DNA of 32,172 bases. It comes from an uncultured Clostridia bacterium. GTDB lineage: Bacteria; Bacillota; Clostridia; Christensenellales; UBA1242. Made by a program: the position numbers and the translations under genes. Below, piece by piece: positions 25,001 to 32,172 of this stretch (position 1 is the first letter of the stretch; every line of letters starts with the position of its first letter). The notes below the pieces were generated by a model, which had not been told where the DNA came from, made no database searches, and was given only the letters and a program-made list of their open reading frames with translations. The DNA lies in the NCBI GenBank assembly GCA_944361835.1, contig CALVTI010000021.1:1-32172 (forward strand). The letters are read 5' to 3'.

Positions 25001-27790
25001 ATGGAAAATGAGTTTATAAAAGTTGTGGGAGCTAAAGAAAACAATTTAAAAAATGTATCTTTAGAAATTCCTAGAAATAAATTGGTCGTATTTTCAGGCG
25101 TGAGTGGCTCAGGCAAGAGCACACTGGCTTTTGACACTATTTTTGCCGAGGGGCAGAGGCGTTATGTCGAAAGCCTCTCCTCTTATGCAAGAATGTTTTT
25201 GGGCCAAACTCAAAAGCCTGATGTCGAAAGCATAGAGGGGCTTTCGCCCTCTATTTCGATAGACCAGAAGAGCACCAACCACAACCCTCGCTCTACTGTG
25301 GGAACAGTGACTGAGATATATGACTATATTAGACTGCTCTATTCTCGAATTGGTGTTCCGTATTGCCCAAACTGTAACAAACCTATTGAAAAACAGAGCG
25401 TAGACCAGATAGTAGACAAGATTATGGAGTATGGTGAAGGCGAAAAAATCCTTATCCTCGCCCCTGTAATTAGAGCGCAAAAAGGCGCTCAGGCCAAACT
25501 TTTTGAAAGCCTCAAGAAAAGCGGGTTTGTAAGAGTTCAGGTAGATGGAAATATATATACGCTTGATGAGGAAATTACGCTTGACAAAAACCTCAAACAT
25601 ACGATCTCTGTCGTGGTGGACAGGCTCGTAATCAAAGAGGGCATAGAGGGAAGGCTCACTGAGAGTCTTGAGACGGCTCTAAAGCTCGCTGAGGGGCTCG
25701 TCATCTGTGCTCACAATGAAGAAGAGGAGCTATTCTCGACAAACTTCGCTTGCCCGACCTGCGGATTTTCTCTTGAGGAAATCACGCCAAGGCTGTTTTC
25801 CTTCAACAATCCGTTTGGGGCTTGTCCACACTGTACTGGTCTTGGCTACACTGAAGACATAGACCCGTCTAAAGTGCTGAAAAACGCTCATCTTTCAATA
25901 AGAGAGGGAGCTTTTAACCTCACAGGTTGGAACATAGACGCAGGCGCCATGGCGAGAGCATATTTTGAAATGGTCTCGAAAAAGTTTGATATAGACCTCG
26001 ACACGCCTGTAAACAAACTGCCTAAAGAAAAGCTTCATATTCTCCTCTACGGCTCGACCGAACCTCTTCCAAACGGCCATAAGTTTGAGGGACTTGCCAA
26101 CAACTTAAAGAGGCGATATCATGAGACAAACAGTGAGTTTGTAAAATATGAAATAGGAAAGTTCATGAGTGAGCAAACTTGCGCTGTCTGCCATGGCGCG
26201 AGGCTCAATCAAAATGCGCTCTGCGTAAAAGTTGATAGAAAAAATATCACAGAGCTCTGCAATATGAGCGTAGAAAAGCTATATGACTATCTTGAAAACT
26301 TAAAGCTCAAAAAAGCTGATGAAAATATTGCTGAAAGCATATTAAAAGAGATTAAGGCAAGATTAAAATTCCTCATAGATGTCGGGCTTAGCTATCTCAC
26401 TCTTTCTAGAAGCGCAGAGACGCTGAGCGGTGGCGAGTCTCAAAGAATAAGGCTGGCTACACAGATCGGCAGCGGGCTTGTCGGCGTATTATATATCTTG
26501 GACGAGCCTAGCATAGGCCTCCATCAAAGGGACAACGAAAAGCTTTTAAACACGCTTTTTAAGCTTAGAGACCTTGGAAACACCCTTATTGTGGTAGAGC
26601 ATGATGAGGATACCATCAGGAGCGCGGACTACATTGTTGATGTAGGTCCTCTCGCTGGTGTGCACGGAGGCGAGATTGTGGCTGTGGGGACATACGACGA
26701 TATCGTAGCTGAGCCAAAATCTATCACGGGGCAGTTTTTGAGCGGTAAACAAAAGATTGAAGTGCCAAAGTCAAGAAGGGCGCCTTTTGGCTATTTGGAA
26801 ATAACGGGAGCCAAACAAAATAATCTTAAAAACATCGACGTCAAAATACCTCTTGGTGTATTTACGGCAGTCACTGGAGTTTCTGGTAGCGGAAAGAGCA
26901 GTCTTGTGAATGGGATATTGTATCCGTTCCTTTCGAATGTGCTAAACAGAAGTAGACTAGAGCTTGGGAAATACAAGTCTATCAAAAATGTCGAGCTTCT
27001 TGACAAAGTAATTCAAATTGACCAAGCCCCAATAGGCAGAACTCCTAGAAGCAATCCGGCGACCTACACAGGTGTGTTTACGCCAATAAGAGACCTATTT
27101 GCTCAAACTCAAGACGCTAAAGAGCGAGGTTATTCTTCAGGAAGGTTTAGCTTCAACGTGAAGGGCGGAAGGTGTGAAGTCTGCGAGGGCGCAGGCGTCA
27201 AAGAAATAGAAATGTATTTCTTGCCAGATATTGAAGTGCCTTGTGAGGCTTGTAAAGGCAAGCGTTATAACAGAGAGACGCTTGAAGTCAAATATAAAGG
27301 GAAGTCTATCTACGACGTCCTAAACATGACGGTAGAAGAAGCTCTCAAATTTTTCGAAAACATTCCACAAATCTACAATAAGATTAAGGCTCTTGACGAC
27401 GTTGGGCTTGGGTATATAAAGCTAGGTCAGTCGGCCACTACGCTGAGCGGAGGCGAAGCGCAAAGAGTAAAACTAGCTACCGAGCTCGCTAAACGTGGCA
27501 CAGGCAAGACTATCTACATTTTGGATGAGCCGACGACAGGGCTTCATATGTATGATGTCAAAAAATTGATAAACATCCTCCAGCGCCTCGTCGACAATGG
27601 TAATACTGTTTTGGTAATAGAGCATAACCTAGATGTAATTAAGTCAGCAGATTACATCATAGACCTAGGGTCTGAAGGCGGAGATGGCGGTGGAGAGGTC
27701 GTGGCTACTGGCACACCTGAAGAAGTGGCCCAAAACCCTGCTTCGCATACAGCAAGGTTCCTAAAAGATATTTTAAAAGACAGCAAATAG
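25001..27790 (+). CDS. uvrA: Excinuclease ABC subunit A
   Basis: UvrA scans DNA for lesions as a dimeric ABC-type ATPase. The 929 residues include two nucleotide-binding halves, each with a Walker A (GVSGSGKST near residue 33 and GVSGSGKSS near 630) and an ABC signature ([16 protein letters not shown]), plus zinc-binding Cys pairs (CPNC; CPTC...[12 protein letters not shown]...CEAC). The RNPRST-like [17 protein letters not shown] block is present. AGGTGA lies about 6 bases ahead of the ATG. The stop TAG falls inside the loop and first stem base of the downstream terminator. Confidence 0.97.
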   Translation: MENEFIKVVGAKENNLKNVSLEIPRNKLVVFSGVSGSGKSTLAFDTIFAEGQRRYVESLSSYARMFLGQTQKPDVESIEGLSPSISIDQKSTNHNPRSTVGTVTEIYDYIRLLYSRIGVPYCPNCNKPIEKQSVDQIVDKIMEYGEGEKILILAPVIRAQKGAQAKLFESLKKSGFVRVQVDGNIYTLDEEITLDKNLKHTISVVVDRLVIKEGIEGRLTESLETALKLAEGLVICAHNEEEELFSTNFACPTCGFSLEEITPRLFSFNNPFGACPHCTGLGYTEDIDPSKVLKNAHLSIREGAFNLTGWNIDAGAMARAYFEMVSKKFDIDLDTPVNKLPKEKLHILLYGSTEPLPNGHKFEGLANNLKRRYHETNSEFVKYEIGKFMSEQTCAVCHGARLNQNALCVKVDRKNITELCNMSVEKLYDYLENLKLKKADENIAESILKEIKARLKFLIDVGLSYLTLSRSAETLSGGESQRIRLATQIGSGLVGVLYILDEPSIGLHQRDNEKLLNTLFKLRDLGNTLIVVEHDEDTIRSADYIVDVGPLAGVHGGEIVAVGTYDDIVAEPKSITGQFLSGKQKIEVPKSRRAPFGYLEITGAKQNNLKNIDVKIPLGVFTAVTGVSGSGKSSLVNGILYPFLSNVLNRSRLELGKYKSIKNVELLDKVIQIDQAPIGRTPRSNPATYTGVFTPIRDLFAQTQDAKERGYSSGRFSFNVKGGRCEVCEGAGVKEIEMYFLPDIEVPCEACKGKRYNRETLEVKYKGKSIYDVLNMTVEEALKFFENIPQIYNKIKALDDVGLGYIKLGQSATTLSGGEAQRVKLATELAKRGTGKTIYILDEPTTGLHMYDVKKLINILQRLVDNGNTVLVIEHNLDVIKSADYIIDLGSEGGDGGGEVVATGTPEEVAQNPASHTARFLKDILKDSK

Positions 27791-27799
27791 CTGTCTTTT
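27775..27799 (+). terminator. Bidirectional terminator overlapping two convergent stop codons
   Basis: AAAAGACAGC (27775-27784) pairs perfectly with GCTGTCTTTT (27790-27799) around AAATA. The uvrA stop (27788-27790) and the minus-strand stop (27798-27800) both lie in the element, so the two genes share one compact end. Confidence 0.85.
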
Positions 27800-28397
27800 A
27801 TAATATTATGTCATTTAGCTCATCAGCTCGAGCAAGAGCTTCGCTCACAGCTTTTTGATGAGCTTCATCTACACGCTTTGTGCCGTGAGTCTTGCTGTTT
27901 AGAAAATGTATGCAGGTATGACCGTCCTGGCCGTTGTTTTCTATGAGCGAATAGCCGTGAGGCATGCCGTTTATGCTCGCCGCGACAAAGACTCCGTTTA
28001 TCTCAACCCAAACAGGTCTCCTTGTCCAGCTCCACTCATAGTTGTAGAGCGAGTGAAATTTGTTCATGTTTGTCCTGTCGATAGGCTCGACGTCGGCATG
28101 GTTATAGCCTCCGGTGCGTTTGACATAATACTGCGTTTTGGTGTTCACGTCTATGACTCGTGTGGTCACATATTTTTCAAAGAAGGTGTCCACGACCTCA
28201 AACCAGTCGAGACTTACGACCTCAACTTTAGGCTTTGTCTCTGTGATAGTTTCTTCACCTTCATTTTCGTCGTTTATGATTTGTTGCTGGCCGTAGGTGA
28301 GAGTTCCACTTGTGAAGAGCGGATAGGAAAAGACGCTAGAAAGTCCTAGCGAAACAAAAAGCGTTATGGTTAAAAAATAACACATGAATTGTCTCAC
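27798..28397 (-). CDS. Secreted protein with an L,D-transpeptidase-like His/Cys motif
   Basis: The 199-residue product has a signal peptide (MRQF.., hydrophobic to residue ~22), an acidic linker (~38-57) and a C-terminal domain. That domain holds WTRRPVWVEINGVFVAAS, then H147-G148, H160, C162 and a following THGTKRVD..HQ stretch. HG...HxCIHF recalls the HG...S/T-x-GC catalytic signature of YkuD L,D-transpeptidases, but the fit is loose and I do not claim the enzyme. Start is GTG at 28397; an ATG four codons later (28385) is possible but would lose the basic n-region. No binding site precedes either. A Spo0A-box-like site lies just upstream. Confidence 0.75.
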   Translation of the reverse strand: MRQFMCYFLTITLFVSLGLSSVFSYPLFTSGTLTYGQQQIINDENEGEETITETKPKVEVVSLDWFEVVDTFFEKYVTTRVIDVNTKTQYYVKRTGGYNHADVEPIDRTNMNKFHSLYNYEWSWTRRPVWVEINGVFVAASINGMPHGYSLIENNGQDGHTCIHFLNSKTHGTKRVDEAHQKAVSEALARADELNDIIL

Positions 28398-28404
28398 AAC
28401 TATA

Positions 28405-28416
28405 TTTTGTCGAAAA
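28405..28416 (+). promoter_or_regulatory. Spo0A-box-like site in a divergent promoter region
   Basis: TTTTGTCGAAAA includes the Spo0A core TGTCGAA (28408-28414). It is 8 bases upstream of the minus-strand secreted-protein gene and about 55 bases upstream of the YkvI-like gene. The identical 12-mer recurs in inverse orientation at 18667-18678. Confidence 0.4.
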
Positions 28417-28470
28417 AAGTAAAAATTATTTATCTATCATAAAAACCACAAGTGAAAATATATTTATATT

Positions 28471-29553
28471 ATGAGAAAAGTTCTCTCCTCAATTTTTTTG
28501 ATTGCAGGCACAATAATTGGTGCCGGTTTTGCTAGTGGTAGAGAAATTTCGTTATTTTTTGCTACTTTTGGTTTAAATTCATTATATTTTTTGCCAATTT
28601 TATTTTTAATTTTATTTTTTTGTTTTTATTTATTTTTAAGAATAGGTCAAAACAAAAATTTTTTAAATGTGGATGAAATAAATAAGAGCGTGGGAATCAA
28701 AGGCTTTTTTTCTTTAATTATAAGCGCAATTTATGTCGTGTTTTGCGCAGCAATGCTCTCGGCCGCGGTCGAACTTTTAAAATCAAATTTTCCGTCAGTG
28801 CATAAATTTTTATTTTTGATAATTTTGGCGGTAATATGTTTATTTGTATTATTATTTGGTTTTAAAGGTGTAAAAAACATAAATTTTATTCTAATTCCTG
28901 CTCTTATATGTTTAATTACTTTCATTTGTATCTATGGGGCGAGAAATCCTGTTGGTGGAGTTTTTATTTCTTCGACTCGCAATTCTCTACTTATTCCAGC
29001 CTCAATGATTATTTATGCAGCTGGAAATATTATGCTTTCTTATTTTATTCTAGTAGAAGCGGGGAGAGAAATGAGCAAAAAACAAATTTTAGTCTCCAGC
29101 CTCATCTCGGCCTTCATAATTTCTCTCCTTGTGGCTCTAGCAATAATCTGCCTTGTAAAAAATGGCAATGCTATCCTTGAGACTAGCATGCCATTCATAA
29201 CGCTTTGCTTAAGGCTGGGTGAGCCATTTAATGTCTTGTTTGTGATAGCGCTTTTAATAGGAATTTTGACCTCGCTTTTTTCAGGGCTATATTCAGCCTG
29301 CTATAGTTTGAAATTTTATTCGCCAGGAAAAAAAGTTTTGTGTATTTTGACTGTGACTGTGCTTAGCCTTATTGGGTTTAAAGCTATAGTCGATTATTCT
29401 TATCCTGTTATTGGCGCAATAGGCGTGTTTCTTATAATAAAATTTTTTGTAAGTTATAGAGAACTATTTTTTAAACCTGGCCTCAAGCCTCGCGACTATA
29501 AAATACATACCACCCGCCAAAATACACAAGATGACCGTGCTGGCCATAACTAG
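28471..29553 (+). CDS. YkvI-family membrane protein
   Basis: The 360-residue product has about ten membrane spans and opens with SSIFLIAGTIIGAGFASGRE, the signature of the YkvI family, related in fold to amino acid and sodium symporters (LeuT-like). The substrate is unknown. TATATT at 28459-28464 would set the transcript start at the ATG, and no binding site is seen. The last ~26 residues after YRELFFK are polar and run over the convergent permease gene for 90 bases (29464-29553), probably a tail added by loss of an earlier stop. Codons 31-70 (28561-28680) are only about 16% GC, far below the neighbours. Confidence 0.85.
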   Translation: MRKVLSSIFLIAGTIIGAGFASGREISLFFATFGLNSLYFLPILFLILFFCFYLFLRIGQNKNFLNVDEINKSVGIKGFFSLIISAIYVVFCAAMLSAAVELLKSNFPSVHKFLFLIILAVICLFVLLFGFKGVKNINFILIPALICLITFICIYGARNPVGGVFISSTRNSLLIPASMIIYAAGNIMLSYFILVEAGREMSKKQILVSSLISAFIISLLVALAIICLVKNGNAILETSMPFITLCLRLGEPFNVLFVIALLIGILTSLFSGLYSACYSLKFYSPGKKVLCILTVTVLSLIGFKAIVDYSYPVIGAIGVFLIIKFFVSYRELFFKPGLKPRDYKIHTTRQNTQDDRAGHN

Positions 29554-30267
29554 GTCGAGGTTAAACACCTGTCCGCCATACACGATGAGGTAGCCGAGGC
29601 CAGCCTTGCTCGTGAGGTATTCGCCCATGATTGTGCCTACCCAGCTCATGCCCACATTAATTTTTAAAACAGATATGAGCTCGCCAAAGGCGTTTGGAAA
29701 CACTAGTTTAAAGAAAGTTTGGAATTTGTTTGCTCCAAGTGACTTCATGAGCAGTAGTTTGTCTTTGTCACAGGAGAGAAAGGCGTTTAGCATAGAGAGT
29801 GTAGTAATGACTATGCAGATGAGAATACACATCACAATAATAGCTGTCGTGCCTGCTCCAAACCAGATAATAATCATTGGCCCTAGGGCGATTTTAGGCA
29901 GTGCGTTTATGACGACAATATATGGGTCTAAGATTTTTCTTAACTTTTCACTCCACCATAAGATTATGGCTATAAGCGTCCCAAGAAAAGTGGCGATGAG
30001 AAAGCCAATAAGCGTTTCGTAGAGCGTGACGCCAATATGAGTAAACATCTCACCGCTAGAGAAAAATTCGGCGAGGGTAGAAACTATCCTTGAAGGCGAA
30101 CTAAAGAAAAATGGGTCTAGGGCTCCCACCGCGGTCAGGAGTTCCCATAGGCCTATTAAGCCAACAAATATTATAATTTGAGCTAAAAGTGTGGTTATTT
30201 TATCTTTTTTAATGTTTTTTAAATATTTTTCATGTTCTTTTGAATAAATTATTTTTTTATTCTTCAA
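29464..30267 (-). CDS. ABC transporter permease, NitT/TauT type
   Basis: The 267-residue product is the membrane subunit of an importer of the nitrate/taurine/sulfonate/thiamine-precursor class. It has about six spans and the EAA-like coupling loop LLMKSLGANKFQTFFKLVFPNAF (quoted in part: SLGANKFQTFFKLVFP). I set the start at TTG 30267 because a perfect AAGGAGGTG (30280-30272) is 5-6 bases upstream; longer in-frame ATG starts (30330, 30291) lie inside the ATPase gene and lack a binding site. It overlaps the ATPase stop by 11 bases, so the two are coupled. Substrate cannot be told. Confidence 0.88.
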   Translation of the reverse strand: MKNKKIIYSKEHEKYLKNIKKDKITTLLAQIIIFVGLIGLWELLTAVGALDPFFFSSPSRIVSTLAEFFSSGEMFTHIGVTLYETLIGFLIATFLGTLIAIILWWSEKLRKILDPYIVVINALPKIALGPMIIIWFGAGTTAIIVMCILICIVITTLSMLNAFLSCDKDKLLLMKSLGANKFQTFFKLVFPNAFGELISVLKINVGMSWVGTIMGEYLTSKAGLGYLIVYGGQVFNLDLVMASTVILCILAGGMYFIVARLEARFKK

Positions 30268-31027
30268 ATTGCACCTCCTTCCATATCTCATCAAAAAGTT
30301 CTCTAAATTTTGGGTGCTCTCTTCTTTCAAGTGGAGTAGGGTAGTCTTTTAAATCTATAATTTTTATATCTTTGACATAAGACGGGCGCTTTGAGAGAAT
30401 TATGACTTTGTCCGCCATGGAGATGGCCTCTGATATGTCATGGGTCACAAGAAGAGCTGTTTTGTTTTCGCTCTTTATAATGTTATAGACGTCATCACAG
30501 ACTTTGAGCCTAGTCTGGAAATCCAGCGCAGAAAAAGGCTCATCTAAAAGAAGGATAGATGGGTTTGTCGCGAGTGTTCGAATGAGCGCGACTCTTTGTC
30601 TCATTCCACCAGAGAGCTCTCGCGGTTTGCTTTTAATAAAATCTTTTAATCCATATTTTTCTAAAAGCTCTGTCACACGGGCAATTATCTCTGGGGATTT
30701 TTTTTTGCCCTCAAGCTCAGGGCCAAGCATTACGTTTTGCCAAATAGTGCGCCACTCAAAGAGGTGGTCGTGCTGAAACATGTATCCTATTTTCTTAGAG
30801 GTAGCCAAAATTTCTTCGCCCTCAAGAAGTATTTTCCCGCTAGAAGCCTTTAATAGGCCTGCGACAAGTGACAAGATTGTCGTCTTTCCACAGCCGCTTG
30901 GCCCCACAATGGCTACAAATTCGCCCGCCTTTACATCAAAAGATATATCTTTTAAAGCTGTTATTTCGCTGTCATTCGTTTGATAGCTCAGCGCTACATT
31001 TTGAAACTTTAGTATGTCTTTTTTCAT
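30257..31027 (-). CDS. ABC transporter ATP-binding protein, NitT/TauT type
   Basis: This 256-residue ATPase powers the adjacent permease. Walker A is GPSGCGKTT (42-50), the Q-loop glutamine is Q85, the signature LSGGMRQR spans 138-145, Walker B LLLDEP is at 159-164 with D-loop SALD to 169, and the switch histidine is in THDISEA. The short C-terminal tail (RREHPKFRELFDEIW) is typical of SsuB/TauB/ThiZ-like proteins. GAGAGGA is about 6 bases ahead of the ATG. No substrate-binding protein gene is present beside it. The gene is divergent from hrcA. Confidence 0.92.
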   Translation of the reverse strand: MKKDILKFQNVALSYQTNDSEITALKDISFDVKAGEFVAIVGPSGCGKTTILSLVAGLLKASSGKILLEGEEILATSKKIGYMFQHDHLFEWRTIWQNVMLGPELEGKKKSPEIIARVTELLEKYGLKDFIKSKPRELSGGMRQRVALIRTLATNPSILLLDEPFSALDFQTRLKVCDDVYNIIKSENKTALLVTHDISEAISMADKVIILSKRPSYVKDIKIIDLKDYPTPLERREHPKFRELFDEIWKEVQFEE

Positions 31028-31160
31028 TTGTCCTCTCCATATTTCATTGTATGGTGAAAACCAAACTTTGTGATTTGGGTGTCGCAGAGACGGAAAAGGG
31101 GGGTAAATTAAAAGATGGAAAAAAAGTAAAAAAAATTTTTAAAAAAGTGTCACGTTTTTG

Positions 31161-31189
31161 TTGACATTTTTTTGAAGCGGGTTTATACT
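31161..31189 (+). promoter_or_regulatory. Consensus promoter of hrcA
   Basis: TTGACA (31161-31166) and TATACT (31184-31189) have a 17-base spacer. Transcription should start near 31196, inside the CIRCE-like operator. A second perfect TATAAT at 31248-31253 lacks a -35 box and was not called. Confidence 0.9.
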
Positions 31190-31219
31190 GCTAGCAGTCA
31201 AGGTGAAAGATTGCTAGCA
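31189..31219 (+). promoter_or_regulatory. CIRCE-like HrcA operator
   Basis: CTAGCAGTC (31191-31199), a nine-base spacer and GATTGCTAG (31209-31217) match the CIRCE layout (TTAGCACTC-N9-GAGTGCTAA) with several changes. The arms are complementary except one position and extend to TGCTAGCA-N15-TGCTAGCA, each an 8-base palindrome. Position over the transcript start is exactly as expected for HrcA repression of its own heat-shock operon. Confidence 0.8.
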
Positions 31220-31270
31220 AAGTGTGAATAAAAAGCGACAAAGAGCATATAATCTTGACTGGGAGGCGAA

Positions 31271-32119
31271 ATGCAAGAAGAACTAAAAGGCAGAAAGCAC
31301 TTCATTCTTTTGGGCGTAGTAGAAGACTACATCAAAGACGCTAGTCCCATTACAAGCAGTGGAGTAAAAGATAGACACTTAAAAGACATCTCGACGGCCA
31401 CTCTTAGAAACGAGCTTAACGCTCTCGAGGCCATGGGTTACTTAAAACAGCTCCACACCTCTGGAGGCAGGATCCCGACCACGCTTGGTTATCAGTATTA
31501 TGTAAACCATCTTTTGAAAGATGCAAACTTTACAATCACTAAGCTAGATGGGGTCAGGGAGATCTTGAACGAAAGGACAAATTCGCTCAGCGAGATAGTT
31601 TCTGGCGTGGCAAAGCTTGTAAACAAAGCTGTCAAATATCCTACAGTAGTGTTTGTAAATGGCTATGAGCATCTTGTCATTGAAAATATAAAGGTCATTC
31701 CGCTCGTAAGTGATAGTGCGCTAGCTTTGATACAGACTTCTAGTGGATACCTCACAAACAGCATAAACACAAAGGCTGATGAAAAGGCTTGTAGTGACGC
31801 CTCAAGCTATCTCACAAGAAAGTTTGGAGGAAAGACCATAGCTGACCTTGTGGACGGCATTGACGAGCTTGAGAGCTCTCTTCAAAAAGAGATTAGTGGG
31901 TTTAAGTTTATCGCCATGAGTCTCATTGAAGGTATGAGAAAACTTGTCTCGAAAAAGATGTTGGATATAAAACGAGATGGTTCACTCAAGCTTCTTGAAG
32001 AAGCAAAGGGAGATGAGAGCAAAAAGGTGCTTAGCTTGCTTGAAGACGAGAAAGAGCTTGAAAGAGCGCTCGAAAGCAGTGATGACATTAGCATAACGCT
32101 CGTTGAGGAAAACGAATAG
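31271..32119 (+). CDS. hrcA: Heat-inducible transcription repressor HrcA, apparently truncated
   Basis: HrcA binds CIRCE and represses the dnaK and groE operons; GroEL keeps it active. The N-terminal winged helix is clear (STATLRNELNALEAMGYL, HTSGGRIPTTLGYQYYV), followed by the dimer/GAF-like middle domain. The protein stops at 282 residues, against about 340 for the family, at SDDISITLVEENE. The codons after the TAG continue in frame as EGCALAKAPIVIDGAQAA, which resembles the C-terminal CSLITASY-type segment of normal HrcA. A nonsense change (for example GAG to TAG) is likely. GGAGG lies 5-9 bases upstream of the ATG. The partner genes (grpE, dnaK) would follow beyond the window. Confidence 0.85.
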   Translation: MQEELKGRKHFILLGVVEDYIKDASPITSSGVKDRHLKDISTATLRNELNALEAMGYLKQLHTSGGRIPTTLGYQYYVNHLLKDANFTITKLDGVREILNERTNSLSEIVSGVAKLVNKAVKYPTVVFVNGYEHLVIENIKVIPLVSDSALALIQTSSGYLTNSINTKADEKACSDASSYLTRKFGGKTIADLVDGIDELESSLQKEISGFKFIAMSLIEGMRKLVSKKMLDIKRDGSLKLLEEAKGDESKKVLSLLEDEKELERALESSDDISITLVEENE

Positions 32120-32172
32120 GAAGGTTGTGCTCTTGCAAAAGCGCCCATCGTCATAGACGGAGCACAGGCGGC

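Noticed and set aside
30268-30330. Longer N-terminus for the ABC permease starting at ATG 30330
   Set aside because: The extra 21 residues are encoded within the ATPase gene and have no binding site, whereas TTG 30267 has AAGGAGGTG at ideal distance.
31248-31253. Second hrcA promoter with a perfect TATAAT
   Set aside because: No -35 box at 16-18 bases upstream; it could only be kept if transcript mapping showed a start near 31260.
32117-32119. TAG in hrcA as a recoded sense codon (for example pyrrolysine)
   Set aside because: TAG ends many intact ribosomal genes here (rplC, rplW, rplB, rpsQ, rpsH, rplR, secY, adk and others), so it functions as a normal stop.
1-32172. CRISPR arrays, tRNA or rRNA genes, insertion sequences, prophage genes
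   Set aside because: I saw no regularly spaced direct repeats, cloverleaf-like segments, transposase motifs or phage structural genes on either strand by reading; this is not a substitute for dedicated searches.

Overview
The window looks like chromosomal DNA of a low-to-mid GC member of the Bacillota, most likely an uncultured Clostridia-type gut bacterium. The support is: S10-spc-alpha ribosomal protein order with rpsD lying inside the alpha cluster between rpsK and rpoA; zinc-binding (C+) forms of S14, L36, S4, L24 and adenylate kinase; an L17 carrying a large insertion of the kind I associate with Clostridia; strong AGGAGG ribosome binding sites; an HrcA/CIRCE heat-shock circuit; and Spo0A-box-like sites. 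TAA, TAG and TGA all serve as stops. I cannot name a genus.

Region 1 (1-15525) is one long operon. A consensus promoter (TTGACA-17-TATAAT, 17-45) and a leader of about 215 bases precede rpsJ. Then follow the 11 S10-type genes, the spc-type genes from rplN to secY, adk, map, infA and rpmJ, and the alpha cluster rpsM-rpsK-rpsD-rpoA-rplQ. Thirty-one genes are packed with gaps of a few bases or overlaps, ending at a GAAA-loop terminator. The block supplies ribosomal proteins, the Sec channel, N-terminal methionine removal, IF-1, nucleotide balance and the RNA polymerase alpha subunit.

Region 2 (15526-18535) holds a convergent class II fructose-bisphosphate aldolase gene, a membrane-anchored protein of unknown role, the GTPase gene hflX, and a tiny Gly/Cys-rich protein on the minus strand. 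Region 3 (18536-22208) is a promoter-rich intergenic gap and a 1,099-residue exported protein made of Ig-like modules with a C-terminal membrane anchor.

Region 4 (22250-27799) has two tandem paralogues (predicted winged-helix-like head plus C-terminal membrane segment) followed by uvrB-uvrA, the damage-recognition core of nucleotide excision repair. Region 5 (27798-31027) has a secreted protein with a His/Cys motif resembling L,D-transpeptidases, a YkvI-family membrane protein, and a NitT/TauT-type ABC permease and ATPase without a binding protein. Region 6 (31028-32172) has hrcA behind a textbook promoter overlapped by a CIRCE-like operator; hrcA ends at a TAG that looks premature.

The most interesting signals are: (i) promoters placed so that transcription of hflX and uvrB should begin at or next to the start codon (leaderless mRNAs), with weaker hints at two more monocistronic or first genes; (ii) the apparent in-frame amber truncation of hrcA next to an intact CIRCE site; (iii) the two small membrane-tethered paralogues beside uvrBA; and (iv) the Ig-module surface protein and the Cys-rich miniprotein facing away from a shared intergenic region with a Spo0A-box-like site. 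I found no CRISPR array, tRNA, rRNA, insertion sequence or phage gene.
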